This document shows, one piece after another, positions 1-8,961 of a stretch of 64,000 nucleotides of DNA (its first letter is position 1; each line of letters opens with the position of its first letter). The notes under the pieces are model-generated. The model did no database searches. It was given only the letters and a program-made list of their open reading frames with translations, and had not been told where the DNA came from. The stretch spans positions 124,001 to 188,000 of the forward strand of contig JAHHHN010000006.1 in assembly GCA_019359325.1 (NCBI GenBank). The letters are read 5' to 3'. The DNA comes from Mojavia pulchra JT2-VF2 (lineage in GTDB: Bacteria; Cyanobacteriota; Cyanobacteriia; Cyanobacteriales; Nostocaceae). A program made the position numbers and the translations under genes.

Positions 1-339
1 GCTGTTTTTTGCAATATTAGTGCTGAGTGTGGGTACAGAAACATCAAATCCTGTTGGGTAGTAGTCGGGGATTTGAATTACAGCATCAGCATTACCCGAT
101 TTTACTGTTAGCACAACCGAGTTATCTCGACCGATAGATAATCGTGATGGAAATTCGCGGGTAACTTGAACGCGATCGCGTCGTACCCTAACACCATCTA
201 CAACCATTAATCCTAAGACTACGACATCAAATAATAGTGTGAGGGCGATGCTGAGAGAAATGCCGAAAAAGATGGCTAAGATCGGGGCGATCGCAATTCC
301 TAAAACTAATAATAAATAAACTCTATTTCCAGGAACCAT
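1..339 (-). CDS. DUF58 domain protein, N-terminal part
   Basis: Only the first 113 codons are present; the gene runs off the left edge of the window. The ATG at 339 opens a protein that begins MVPGNRVYLLL. It has two close hydrophobic segments (about residues 7-25 and 28-46), then a basic stretch and a beta-rich start ending near a PDYYPTGF motif. This is the usual beginning of DUF58 proteins, which carry two membrane helices, a beta domain and a C-terminal VWA-like fold. DUF58 genes normally sit beside MoxR ATPases, and a MoxR gene lies upstream on the same strand, so this is probably the last visible gene of that operon. The beta-rich family signature is only partly visible, so the call leans on context. 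Confidence 0.72.
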   Translation of the reverse strand, partial: MVPGNRVYLLLVLGIAIAPILAIFFGISLSIALTLLFDVVVLGLMVVDGVRVRRDRVQVTREFPSRLSIGRDNSVVLTVKSGNADAVIQIPDYYPTGFDVSVPTLSTNIAKNS

Positions 340-388
340 TATTTAAATTGAAAAAGATTATTTTTTGATTATAAATATTAAAAACTAA

Positions 389-943
389 TCAAGTGTTCAA
401 TCGTTCATACCCACCAAATAATAGTAGCCAACCTGCTACAACTACCCAGTGTATTGCAACTGGAGTCCACAAAGAACCACTTTGTAAATAAGCACTAGTA
501 CAAATAATCCCTAAAAATCCTGCTAGTAATAAAAAAAATGGATTCATAAATGTCGGGAATCCAGCAGGGTATGCTGTTAAGGCATTAAGAGGATGGTAAA
601 TAATAAAAATTGCTAAACTTATACATCCCCACAACCCTTTTTTAATTGGTGAAACATTTTCTGTTACATGAGGCAATAGTAAAACTCGAAAAAAAATCTC
701 CTCTGTGATTGCAGGTGTAAATAAGCAAATCGCTATGAGCTTGATTATTTCTGCTAAATTTAAATGGACAAAACCAAATTTAAGGAAATTGAAATATAAA
801 CCAATGGGTACGGAAATTATTGTAAAACTTAATAATAATATTATTGAAGTCAAGCAAGAACGAGTATTAGGGATTATTGAAATTGCTGCTTTCAGACGAT
901 ATATTATCTTTAAGTTTAATAAACTATTCAGTTGGTGTCGCAT
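389..943 (-). CDS. CPBP-family intramembrane glutamic protease
   Basis: A polytopic membrane protein with the CPBP (CAAX protease / bacteriocin-processing) signatures: a EEIFFR motif giving the paired catalytic glutamates and arginine, a second histidine in YHPLNA, and a third in HWVVV near the C-terminus. The family cleaves or processes membrane substrates; the substrate here is unknown. Three in-frame ATGs (988, 976 and 943) all overlap the end of the upstream gene, and none has a clear Shine-Dalgarno. I chose 943 because it overlaps least and still leaves the first helix intact. It lies between the 225-residue membrane protein and the DUF58 gene, so it is probably part of the MoxR operon. 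Confidence 0.8.
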   Translation of the reverse strand: MRHQLNSLLNLKIIYRLKAAISIIPNTRSCLTSIILLLSFTIISVPIGLYFNFLKFGFVHLNLAEIIKLIAICLFTPAITEEIFFRVLLLPHVTENVSPIKKGLWGCISLAIFIIYHPLNALTAYPAGFPTFMNPFFLLLAGFLGIICTSAYLQSGSLWTPVAIHWVVVAGWLLLFGGYERLNT

Positions 944-1601
944 TTGGCTTGGAATTAACTTCAGTATTTGATTCATTTGGACTAACATTTAAATTTGAGC
1001 TAGGGCTAACGAGAGGTGATTCTTGACCCGCACGTATGATTACTTTTTCATATTCCCTAACAACCTCTTGAAATTCAGCAGGTTCAGTGACGCTATACTT
1101 AAGCCTAATTAGCAAAGCTCGTCCATCGGCTGCTAAACTTTGGTGAAAAGTAGACCAGCGCTCTACTGGAATTACAGCCCGAATAGAAACTAAACTAGCA
1201 GCAAGACCTCCCAAAAAAGCTCTAATTTTAATATCATCTATTACAGAAACTATTAAGGTTGTAATTAAAGTACCGAAAAGTATAATTAGATTCCAATACC
1301 AATTTAAATTACTGGAAGATTCATATTTACCAATAAGATTTTTACAAATATCACTTTTCAACTGTTCTAAAGTTTCTTTATTTACAGGGTAATTACTCCC
1401 TAAAAAAGGTAATGGCGATGGCGATGGTGATAGTGAAGGTGATGGCGCTGGTAATGGTGAAGCAATACATTGGACTACAGCTTGATTTTGAGCAGTTTTT
1501 TGTCTCCCAACTAAAAAAACTGCCGAGATAACCAAAATACTCAGAATGCCTCCAGAAAGCAAAACTAAATAACGCCGATTTTGGGATTTTTCTTGATTCA
1601 T
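924..1601 (-). CDS. Hypothetical membrane protein with Pro/Ser linker
   Basis: A 225-residue protein I cannot assign to a family. It has a basic N-terminus, a first membrane segment at about residues 12-31, a low-complexity linker of alternating proline and serine (about 48-66), and a longer hydrophobic region with two possible helices (about 102-145). The cytosolic C-terminal region includes a charged helix near REYEKVIIRAG and ends in a polar Ser/Asn/Pro tail. It is 36 bases downstream of moxR on the same strand and overlaps the next gene, so it is very likely co-transcribed with the MoxR/DUF58 set. A membrane-tethered partner of that system is an inference from position only. Confidence 0.7.
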   Translation of the reverse strand: MNQEKSQNRRYLVLLSGGILSILVISAVFLVGRQKTAQNQAVVQCIASPLPAPSPSLSPSPSPLPFLGSNYPVNKETLEQLKSDICKNLIGKYESSSNLNWYWNLIILFGTLITTLIVSVIDDIKIRAFLGGLAASLVSIRAVIPVERWSTFHQSLAADGRALLIRLKYSVTEPAEFQEVVREYEKVIIRAGQESPLVSPSSNLNVSPNESNTEVNSKPNATPTE

Positions 1602-1637
1602 CAGACCCTCATCTATTTATTTACTCATCCTTATTCT

Positions 1638-2588
1638 TCACCTTGGAACTGGGACTTGATTAATTACAGCCGCAATTACTGCATCAATTTGTAAACCATC
1701 TAGCATCGCTTCTGGTTTGAGAATCAGGCGATGACGCAGCAATGGTGATGCAACTGCTTTGACATCATCTGGTGTAACAAAATTCCTTCCTGCTAACCAC
1801 GCTGCTGCTTGAGATGTCTGCAACCAAGCACCGGTAGCGCGAGGCGATGCACCTAATGCTAAATCCGGGTATTGCCGTGATGTTTTGACCAACGCTAGAA
1901 GATAATCAATAATTGCCTCAGTTACCTTAACTTCTTTGACTGCTTGTCGTGCCTCCAAGATTTCGCTTACTGTTGCTATAGGTTTTAAACGATTAATATC
2001 TAAGCGCTTGGCTGCAAACCCCGCCTGACGATTGAGTAACATTTGCTTTTCGGCAGCTTGATCGGGATAATCTACTGCTAACTTAAATAAAAACCTGTCT
2101 AGCTGCGCCTCTGGTAAAGGATAAGTACCTTCAAATTCCAAGGGATTTTGCGTTGCAATTACCCAAAATAAATCCGGTAAAGGCAAGCTTTCACCATCTA
2201 GCGTTACTTGCATCTCTTCCATTGCTTCTAGTAAAGCCGCTTGTGTTTTGGGGGGAGTGCGGTTAATTTCGTCTGCTAGTAGCACCTCAGTGAAAACTGG
2301 GCCTTTTCTGAGGGTGAAACTGCGGCTATTGAGGTCAAAAATATTTGTCCCAGTAATATCTGATGGCAAAACATCCGGCGTTAATTGAATCCGGCGAAAC
2401 TCTGCTTGAATTAACTGCGCCAACACTTTTACTAAAAGTGTTTTACCAGTTCCCGGTACTCCTTCCAAAATTATGTGTCCACCCGCTAAAAGTGCTACTA
2501 GTAGTTGCTGTACAAGGCTGGATTGTCCCACAATTACTTGGTTAAGTCCTTGACCGAGGCGAATTAAAACAGAATGGATCTCGCTCAT
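1638..2588 (-). CDS. MoxR-family AAA+ ATPase
   Basis: A 316-residue AAA+ ATPase with Walker A GVPGTGKT at 43-50, Walker B VLLADEINR at about 101-109, the family motif PPKTQAALLEAMEE, sensor 1 in WVIATQNP, and the C-terminal lid typical of MoxR. Length and motifs are normal. MoxR ATPases act as chaperone-like remodelers with VWA/DUF58 partners, often in envelope or metalloenzyme maturation. Its neighbours are DUF4350 upstream (57-base gap) and a membrane protein, a protease and DUF58 downstream, the usual cyanobacterial order with a CPBP protease added. The specific client is not indicated by the sequence. Confidence 0.93.
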   Translation of the reverse strand: MSEIHSVLIRLGQGLNQVIVGQSSLVQQLLVALLAGGHIILEGVPGTGKTLLVKVLAQLIQAEFRRIQLTPDVLPSDITGTNIFDLNSRSFTLRKGPVFTEVLLADEINRTPPKTQAALLEAMEEMQVTLDGESLPLPDLFWVIATQNPLEFEGTYPLPEAQLDRFLFKLAVDYPDQAAEKQMLLNRQAGFAAKRLDINRLKPIATVSEILEARQAVKEVKVTEAIIDYLLALVKTSRQYPDLALGASPRATGAWLQTSQAAAWLAGRNFVTPDDVKAVASPLLRHRLILKPEAMLDGLQIDAVIAAVINQVPVPR

Positions 2589-2645
2589 ATTTTATTGATA
2601 AATTCTTATGCAAAGAAACGTATCGAAAACGTAAAATTCTAGCTA

Positions 2646-3737
2646 TTAATTTTGAATTTTTCTCAGGTTCCGCCATTTCCCCAACCAGCTTAACAGGTCT
2701 CGTTCGCTCATAGGTCGTTTTCGGGATTGTAGCTTTAATAATGCAGCTAATTCTGCTGGACTTGCACCTGTTTTTTCTACCCAAGCGTTAATCAAGGCTT
2801 GGGGTTCTAGTGGTATTTGCCCTAATCCCAAAGACTTTTGTAGTTGTAGTTGTTCTTCTTTGCCAACCATCTCCACAACAAAATCTGTAGATTCAGCTTT
2901 TTGAAGAACTCCCGCTAAAGCTTGGATATATGCCTCACTATTGTCTAAGCCTGGTGTATTTAAAGTGACTGGCTTACCAAAGCGACGATTAAGCGCCCAA
3001 ATTAGTACTAATAGTAAAATAACTGTCTGCAAGAATGCCGGAAACAAGGGTATGTTAGCAAAATAACTTAATAAGTCGCCTTCGCCTTCTTTTTGCTGTA
3101 CATCAGCATCTTCGTAGCCATGAAGATATTCATCGACAAAAATTACATTATTTTGTTTACTAACCAAATCTGCTAAATATTTAAAATTACTCAAGTTATC
3201 TTGATAAGCATTAGCAGCTAAATAAGGAGTAGTAGAAAAAATTACTTTTCCTTGATCGTGCTTTTCTTCCCAAACGACAGCGCCGAAGCGATCGCCTAAC
3301 AAAATTTGCTGCTGTTCTGTTTTCTTATAACGTCTTCGGGTTGCAATCTTGACATCACCAAACGGGGAATTCTGCATAGTGCTAAAATCTGCCCCTGTTG
3401 CTGGGTAACGCACGCCTAAGGCGATCAAAATATTACCTTTTGCTAACCAAGCGCGTTCTTCAGGATTCAGCAGTGGTGAAGTGAGAGTACTATATACCTG
3501 TAACAGAGTTACTGGACTTTTCTCTGCTTTGAGATCACTCCAAGGTCTTTGCCAGCGCTTGATAGTAATTCCTTGCTGTTGCATAAAAGCGTACCAAGCA
3601 CCATAGCCATCAGCAGCACGGCTATAGGTGGAACCACTATTAATTGTGCTACTAGTGGGAGCCGCTATCAAGCTGAGTAAAATGCAGACCGCCAGTGCGA
3701 TCGCCCCCAGCCATGCTAGGCGGTTTGAGCGTTTCAT
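2646..3737 (-). CDS. DUF4350 domain-containing membrane protein
   Basis: A 363-residue protein with an N-terminal signal-anchor helix (about residues 8-26). It is followed by an extracytoplasmic domain containing SRAADGYGAWYAFMQQQG, which is the usual opening of DUF4350 proteins, and a second membrane helix around FLQTVILLLVLIWALNRRFG (about 233-252). A cytosolic tail follows. DUF4350 proteins are regular companions of MoxR and DUF58, and this gene heads that operon here. The ATG at 3737 sits directly before the signal anchor. Function is unknown beyond its association with the MoxR system. Confidence 0.87.
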   Translation of the reverse strand: MKRSNRLAWLGAIALAVCILLSLIAAPTSSTINSGSTYSRAADGYGAWYAFMQQQGITIKRWQRPWSDLKAEKSPVTLLQVYSTLTSPLLNPEERAWLAKGNILIALGVRYPATGADFSTMQNSPFGDVKIATRRRYKKTEQQQILLGDRFGAVVWEEKHDQGKVIFSTTPYLAANAYQDNLSNFKYLADLVSKQNNVIFVDEYLHGYEDADVQQKEGEGDLLSYFANIPLFPAFLQTVILLLVLIWALNRRFGKPVTLNTPGLDNSEAYIQALAGVLQKAESTDFVVEMVGKEEQLQLQKSLGLGQIPLEPQALINAWVEKTGASPAELAALLKLQSRKRPMSERDLLSWLGKWRNLRKIQN

Positions 3738-3850
3738 GTTGTGTACGAACGATAGTTTTAAGTCTGAATCTTAATCTAGATTTCCTTTGTTTGTATCTGT
3801 TATATTCTGCTTTCAAATTAGTGTAAGTTAAAGCTTGCCTGAATCGCTGA

Positions 3851-5032
3851 TTAGGTATTGTCAACTCTGCTGGAATTATTAATTTGCAACTTCACCCAAA
3901 TCAAGAAAGGAATTGCTAGCACTTGAGTTGTGGCAGAAAAGACCACTAGTGAGGTAATTGAGCGATCGTATAAAATACCCATGAGAGCGCTACCTACAAA
4001 CCAAGATAAACCATAGCCAGTGCTAAAAATGCCATAAGCTGTAGCGCGTTTTGCCTTCGCTACCATTCCGGCGATCGCGGCTTTTAAAATCGATTCTTGT
4101 GCTCCCATGCCTATACCCCAAAATGCAATTCCTAACAGAGCTAGACGGGTATCACCAAAAAATACCAACGGCGCAAATAAGGATGACAATAAGGCTGCAC
4201 CTATCAGAATAGAAATACCAATGCGGTCAAATAAATATCCAAATATTAACGCTGCTACGGCATCTACTCCCATAGCCATAGCGTAAAACAGGGGAATCAT
4301 TTGCCCAGAAGCGATTTCGCTTTTGTGGAAATGAAAGGCAATAAGCGGGAAATCAGCGTATCCGGCGGCAATAATTGCTACAGCACCAAGATAAATCCAA
4401 AATACCCGTGGCATTCCTTCATCTTGGCTCGTAACAGTTTCGGCTTCAAAATCGCTGGGATTTGGATAAATTCGTTGTAAAACTAATAAAACAATTAATC
4501 CCAACACCGCAGGCACAATTAAAATTGTAAAGCCGTTACGATACTCTCCCTGCCAATAAACCATAGCTGCTACAGCCAAAGGGCCCATAACTGCACCTGT
4601 TTGATCCATAGCCTCATGCAAACCAAAGCCAAAACCTCTACCAATTTGGCTGACACCGTGAGAAAGTAAAGCATCTCGCGGAGGAGTACGAATCGCTTTA
4701 CCTGTGCGTTCAGCCATCATCAAACCTGCGGCTGCTTGCCACGTTCCGGTTAAGGCTAAAAGAGGCACAACTGCGGTGTTTAAAATGAAACCTAAAGTTG
4801 TGATGCCCCAGTATTTGCGTGTCTGGTCGCTGAGATAACCGATCACTAACCGTAACCCATAGCCAATCAATTCCCCAAAACCAGCCACCAGACCTACTAC
4901 AGTACCGCTAGCTCCTAAAACTTCTAGGTAAGCCCCGGTAATGCTACGTGCGCCCTCATAAGTTGCATCAGCACAGAGACTCACAAAACCGAGTAAAATA
5001 ACAAACTTTAAAGCGGCTGTTTTCTGCGGCAT
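3851..5032 (-). CDS. MFS transporter
   Basis: A 393-residue polytopic protein with about 11-12 predicted membrane segments and the major facilitator loop 2-3 motif region (GYLSDQTRKYWG). It starts with MPQKTAALKFVILLGF and has a family-like DATYEGARSITG segment after the first helix. Substrate cannot be read from the sequence; the fold suggests a proton-linked sugar or drug-type carrier. It is separated by about 110 bases from the DUF4350 gene downstream and by about 95 bases from modBC upstream, all on the minus strand, and is probably its own unit. Confidence 0.85.
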   Translation of the reverse strand: MPQKTAALKFVILLGFVSLCADATYEGARSITGAYLEVLGASGTVVGLVAGFGELIGYGLRLVIGYLSDQTRKYWGITTLGFILNTAVVPLLALTGTWQAAAGLMMAERTGKAIRTPPRDALLSHGVSQIGRGFGFGLHEAMDQTGAVMGPLAVAAMVYWQGEYRNGFTILIVPAVLGLIVLLVLQRIYPNPSDFEAETVTSQDEGMPRVFWIYLGAVAIIAAGYADFPLIAFHFHKSEIASGQMIPLFYAMAMGVDAVAALIFGYLFDRIGISILIGAALLSSLFAPLVFFGDTRLALLGIAFWGIGMGAQESILKAAIAGMVAKAKRATAYGIFSTGYGLSWFVGSALMGILYDRSITSLVVFSATTQVLAIPFLIWVKLQINNSSRVDNT

Positions 5033-5126
5033 ACCCGTAAGTCATAATTTGTTGCTTCCACATTGAAGCACGGGGTAGTATCGCAGAATGGTTAATTTTG
5101 AACAGCGAAACTACGATTATTTGGTA

Positions 5127-6950
5127 TTACTCCATCAACATCAAGCGTAGAGGATCTAACCGCACATACCAAGGAAAAGGTTGGTCTTTAATCACTGACC
5201 ATTTTTCTTTGAAGAGTTCAGCTTGTAAGTGATAATCGTGAGGATTATTAGCCACAGAATGTAGTTTTAAAAACAAAGTTATGCGGTGCGGTGTTTCGCT
5301 AGTTCTAGCTAACCAGCAAGCAAAGGTATTTTCTTGGTTGGAGTCGCTGGTTAAGATGATGTGATGGGCACGAATGCCAATGTAAGTTAATTCGTTGGGG
5401 ATTGGTTCCATAATTTGAAGAGTACAACCCCAATCACTTGCTTCTACCTGATACGATGAGACAAGACTAGCAGGAGAAAAGTTTTTGCAACCTGTGATTT
5501 TAGCAACACTCATAGTTACAGGATGCTCAAAAATTTCGTATTTAGAATTATGTTGAACTGCTCTACCATCTTCTAAGATCAACAAATTGGGACAAATCCG
5601 GTAAGCTTCTTCCATATTATGAGTGACGAACAGAGTCACACCTGGATAATTAGCTAAAGTTTCGGTCATTTGCTGTTCGAGTTGACTCCGCAGATGAGTA
5701 TCGAGTGCGGAAAACGGCTCATCTAATAGTAATGTTTCTGGTTGACTAGCCAAAGCTCGTGCTAAAGCTACCCGTTGTTGCTGACCTCCAGAGAGTTGGT
5801 GTGGATAGCGATCGCCTAATCCCTGCAACTGCATAGCTATTAGTTGCTCTTCTACTAGTACCCGAATGCTCCCGGTAGATAACCCTTTGGGTAAGCCAAA
5901 AGCAATATTTTGTGCCACGCTCATGTGTGGAAACAGAGCATAGTTCTGAACTAAAAAACCGATACGGCGATCGCGGCTAGGTAAATTAACTCCTTTTTCC
6001 GAGTCAAATAGCACTCTGCCATTGAGGATAATCCGGCCTTTTGTCGGTGTTTCTATCCCGGCGATGCACCGCAGAATCATGCTTTTACCCGCTCCAGAAC
6101 CCCCCAACAATCCTAACGGTTGCTGATCGCTATTAAAGGTAACTTTAAGATGAAAACTCGGTAGATGTTTTTCGATGTCTACGATTAGTCTTGCACAGCT
6201 AGTTGTATCTTGCTGAAATTTCAATTTTGAATTTTGAATTTTGAATTTTGAATTTTGTTGTCCCCTTGTCTCCCTATCCGCGCGTCCAACTTTCCTCCTC
6301 ATTTCTTGCCAGAAGTTGACGGCAATAATTCCAAATAGAGAAATCACCATGATAGCGATCGCCCAAAACCATGCCTCATCCATTGCTCCTGCTTCTACGG
6401 CAAAATAAATCGCCATCGGGATTGTCTGCGTTTGTCCAGGAATATTACCAGCCAACATCAAGGTTGCACCAAATTCTCCCAAAGCACGGGCAAAAGCAAG
6501 AGTTGTAGCCGCTATAATTCCTGGCAGTGCTAAAGGTAAAGTGATACGCCAAAAAATTGTCTTTTCCGAAGCACCAAGAGTTTTAGCTACCCGCAGCAGA
6601 TTGCCATCAATCTGTTCAAAAGCTCCCAATGCAGTTTTATACATCAGTGGAAAGGAAACAATTGTAGCTGCGATCGCTGCACCATACCAAGTAAAAACAA
6701 TGGTGATATCCAATGGTTGCATGAGTTTCCCTACAGGGCCATTTTTACCAAAAAACAGCAGCAATAAAAAGCCGACAACTGTAGGAGGCAAAATTAGGGG
6801 AGCTACAAACACACCCTCAATCAACGATTTACCTTTGCCACGATACTCTAACATCCAGTAAGCAGCAGCAATGCCGAGAAAAAACGTGATAAATGTGGCA
6901 AGTAATGAAGTTTTAAGTGATATCCAGAGGGGCGATAAATCCTGAGGCAT
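5127..6950 (-). CDS. modBC: Fused molybdate ABC transporter ModB-ModC
   Basis: One polypeptide of about 607 residues joins a ModB permease to a ModC ATPase. Residues 1 to about 225 hold the ModB helices and the cytoplasmic loop VAKTLGASEKTIFWRITL that docks to the ATPase. From about 250 onward there is a full ATPase: Walker A GGSGAGKS, Q-loop LVQNYALFPH, signature LSGGQQQR, Walker B LLLDEPFSALD and switch histidine FVTHNMEEA, ending in a TOBE-like domain. Fused modBC genes are known in heterocystous cyanobacteria. The reading frame extends five codons upstream to a TTG, but the ATG at 6950 is the better start. The linker around residues 231-244 is encoded by five copies of a 7-bp repeat. No modA is present in the window. 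Confidence 0.93.
   Translation of the reverse strand: MPQDLSPLWISLKTSLLATFITFFLGIAAAYWMLEYRGKGKSLIEGVFVAPLILPPTVVGFLLLLFFGKNGPVGKLMQPLDITIVFTWYGAAIAATIVSFPLMYKTALGAFEQIDGNLLRVAKTLGASEKTIFWRITLPLALPGIIAATTLAFARALGEFGATLMLAGNIPGQTQTIPMAIYFAVEAGAMDEAWFWAIAIMVISLFGIIAVNFWQEMRRKVGRADRETRGQQNSKFKIQNSKLKFQQDTTSCARLIVDIEKHLPSFHLKVTFNSDQQPLGLLGGSGAGKSMILRCIAGIETPTKGRIILNGRVLFDSEKGVNLPSRDRRIGFLVQNYALFPHMSVAQNIAFGLPKGLSTGSIRVLVEEQLIAMQLQGLGDRYPHQLSGGQQQRVALARALASQPETLLLDEPFSALDTHLRSQLEQQMTETLANYPGVTLFVTHNMEEAYRICPNLLILEDGRAVQHNSKYEIFEHPVTMSVAKITGCKNFSPASLVSSYQVEASDWGCTLQIMEPIPNELTYIGIRAHHIILTSDSNQENTFACWLARTSETPHRITLFLKLHSVANNPHDYHLQAELFKEKWSVIKDQPFPWYVRLDPLRLMLME
6223..6257. repeat. Five tandem 7-bp repeats (AATTTTG) inside modBC
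   Basis: Five perfect consecutive copies of AATTTTG, 35 bp in all, lie in the modBC coding sequence exactly between the permease and ATPase halves. In protein they read as alternating NSKF/KIQ-type residues. Short tandemly repeated heptamers are characteristic of heterocystous cyanobacteria. Because 7 is not a multiple of 3, gain or loss of one copy would shift the frame. Confidence 0.95.
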
Positions 6951-6975
6951 AGATTTTTTGAGCAATTATTTCATA

Positions 6976-7009
6976 ATTTACCAACTTTTACCTGATTAAG
7001 TTGGTAAAT
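6976..7009. promoter_or_regulatory. Perfect 12-bp inverted repeat upstream of modBC
   Basis: Two 12-base arms (ATTTACCAACTT and its exact complement) are separated by 10 bases and lie 26 bases before the chosen modBC start. The position suits either a repressor operator or an mRNA leader hairpin. It does not resemble the ModE consensus known from enterobacteria. Regulatory role is inferred from symmetry and position only. Confidence 0.5.
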
Positions 7010-7271
7010 ATTAAATTGCGATCGCATATCACAACCATTACAAAATACTGCTTGTCTAAAATGAGTAGCGATTACTACAATTATTGTGGTTATGTGTAAT
7101 CAATTTTCGGGCAAATTAGTTCATAAGAAATGCGATCGCGTTATGCCTCTGGCGTTGCATAATGGCGGGATGAATTATCATTTTTGTCAAAAGCTAAAAG
7201 TAAATTCTTAGCGCCTTTGCGCAAAACAAAATTCATCCCATTAATCAGCAACGCCGAGAAGCGTAATTAAC

Positions 7272-7374
7272 ACCAAGTTGCAATCAAAAGTAGCAACTGT
7301 CATTGCGAGCGAAACAAAGTGGAGCGAAGCAATCTCCCCTGACGAAAGATTACTACAACAGAACGCAACTTGGT
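7272..7374. repeat. Inverted-repeat element of about 103 bp, MITE-like
   Basis: The arms ACCAAGTTGC and GCAACTTGGT are perfect complements about 83 bases apart. The interior contains a TCATTGCGAGCGAAAC-type stretch common in Nostoc intergenic DNA. No target duplication is clear. The rest of the gap between modBC and the lyase gene (6951-7493) holds the modBC palindrome, HIP1 sites and a terminator, with no gene. Confidence 0.5.
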
Positions 7375-7416
7375 ATAACCACAGATGTACACAGATAAAT
7401 TTGTACCTAAAGTAAA

Positions 7417-7454
7417 CAAAAATCCCACCCCTTGAGCGAAGCGGAAGAGGCGGG
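7417..7454 (-). terminator. Terminator of the CpcS/CpeS lyase gene
   Basis: On the minus strand CCCGCCTC (7454-7447) pairs with GGGGTGGG (7431-7424) using two G-T pairs, and is followed by ATTTTTG. It lies about 40 bases after the lyase stop codon, fitting a Rho-independent terminator. Confidence 0.7.
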
Positions 7455-7493
7455 AGTATTAAAGAATAAAACAAACCTGATGAGGTAGCAAAA

Positions 7494-8060
7494 TTAACTG
7501 GATGCTGAATTAGCTGCCTCGGACGCTTTTGCATTTGGTGGACTACCACCCATGCGAATCTCGGAAGTGAAGGAAGCCATACTAAAGCCGCCAAAACGTT
7601 TCAGGACACTTACTCGCATCCGCAAATTAGGGCTAGCAAACCAGAGGCGTTCCTCAGACCACATAGTTTCATACTCTGTAGTCAGCGTCAATGCACCATC
7701 GCCACCCATTTTATAGCGTCCAGCGACTGGAGCTTTTTCGGCATAACCCATTTCGCGTAGTAACTTGCCTTCATCTGGGTTATCAGCATCGGGTACTGAA
7801 ACTAACACAGTAGATCCCTTGTGTTTTTCTTCGTCCCACTCCATCGTGCCGTTCCAAGTAACTCTAGCACCGCAGGAGGCATCACTAGGGTTAACTTCGT
7901 ATTGTTGGCACAGTTTGATCACCTCTGGATGATCTGCGGCCAGCGTCTCAATAACGATATCTGACTTACCATCTTCAGATTGCTTGAACGCCAAATGATG
8001 ACTAGTACGATGGGAAAACCACTTACCAGCGCTCAACTCAAAAAACTCTTTTATATTCAT
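7494..8060 (-). CDS. CpcS/CpeS-family phycobiliprotein lyase
   Basis: A 188-residue protein of the CpcS/CpeS lipocalin-like lyase family, which attaches bilin chromophores to phycobiliprotein cysteines. Recognised by its opening [20 protein letters not shown], the [16 protein letters not shown] segment and the C-terminal [13 protein letters not shown] motif. The frame is open further upstream to 8195, but those extra residues do not look like the family, and the ATG at 8060 gives the standard length. The gene follows an NblB-like HEAT protein on the same strand and ends before a clear terminator. Which subunit and cysteine it serves cannot be told from sequence alone. Confidence 0.88.
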   Translation of the reverse strand: MNIKEFFELSAGKWFSHRTSHHLAFKQSEDGKSDIVIETLAADHPEVIKLCQQYEVNPSDASCGARVTWNGTMEWDEEKHKGSTVLVSVPDADNPDEGKLLREMGYAEKAPVAGRYKMGGDGALTLTTEYETMWSEERLWFASPNLRMRVSVLKRFGGFSMASFTSEIRMGGSPPNAKASEAANSASS

Positions 8061-8139
8061 GAATGAAACTACCTGCATCAAAATGCTGAAAATCCCACTT
8101 ATTATTAAAAGGTAGCAGGAGGAGGTGTTGACCTTAAGT

Positions 8140-8814
8140 TTAATTGCCGTTTGCTTGGAGCCTCTGGAGAGAAATTCTTGCTGCCTCAGCAACATTAAAA
8201 TGGCTGTCTCTTGCCAGATAGTTCAAAGCGGATACACTCTTGGGGGTGGGAAGATTGCCTAAAGCTTCTGCAAGACGTTGGCGCACTAACCAATCTTCTG
8301 CTTGGGCAAAGCGTAAGATTAAATCTACAGATTCAATGTCTTTGATTTCTCCCAGTGCTGCGATCGCCGCTTGATGTAATATTACTTCCTTACTATCCAA
8401 TGCCTGGATTAAGACGGCATGGGCACGGGGGTCTTTAATATTACCCAAGGAAACTGCCACACTAAAGCGTACTAGCCAATCAGTATCTTCATAAAATGCT
8501 CGTGACAGCACTTCAAAAGCTCTAGCATCACCTAAATAGCCTAACGCTCCAGCCGCATCAGCACGGATGCCATAATCTGGGTCACTTTCCAGAATTTTCA
8601 CTAAAATTGGATAACATTCTGGTGTTGGTTTAACTCCCAAGGCAAATATCGCCATCGATCGCAGTTGCAGAGATTCGTCATCCAAAACCTTTTTAATTAA
8701 AGGTACTGCATCTTCAGCAGGAACATGGCGCAGACTAGCAAGCGCTACCATGCGATCGCGCACATTCGGACTTTCTAACTGAGCAGAGATTTCTTTTAAG
8801 CTTGGAACAGCCAT
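8140..8814 (-). CDS. HEAT-repeat protein, NblB-like
   Basis: A 224-residue protein built almost entirely of HEAT repeats (for example [52 protein letters not shown]). The length and early repeats match NblB, which is needed for phycobilisome breakdown under nutrient stress; the related CpcE/CpcF and PecE/PecF lyase subunits are a different option. The gene lies 79 bases before a phycobiliprotein lyase, which supports a phycobilisome role. I favour NblB-like over a lyase subunit because it is a single gene with no E/F partner. Confidence 0.75.
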   Translation of the reverse strand: MAVPSLKEISAQLESPNVRDRMVALASLRHVPAEDAVPLIKKVLDDESLQLRSMAIFALGVKPTPECYPILVKILESDPDYGIRADAAGALGYLGDARAFEVLSRAFYEDTDWLVRFSVAVSLGNIKDPRAHAVLIQALDSKEVILHQAAIAALGEIKDIESVDLILRFAQAEDWLVRQRLAEALGNLPTPKSVSALNYLARDSHFNVAEAARISLQRLQANGN

Positions 8815-8961
8815 TTAATCTACAGCACTTTCTTTACTTATCTTTACTTTATTCTAATAAAAATAGCCCACTCCGTTTTGGGGGCTGGGGGCGCGGAAGG
8901 GGAGAAATTATTACTCAGCATTCAGCACTTTCCAACCAAGTGCAGCAAAAAATATATATAT

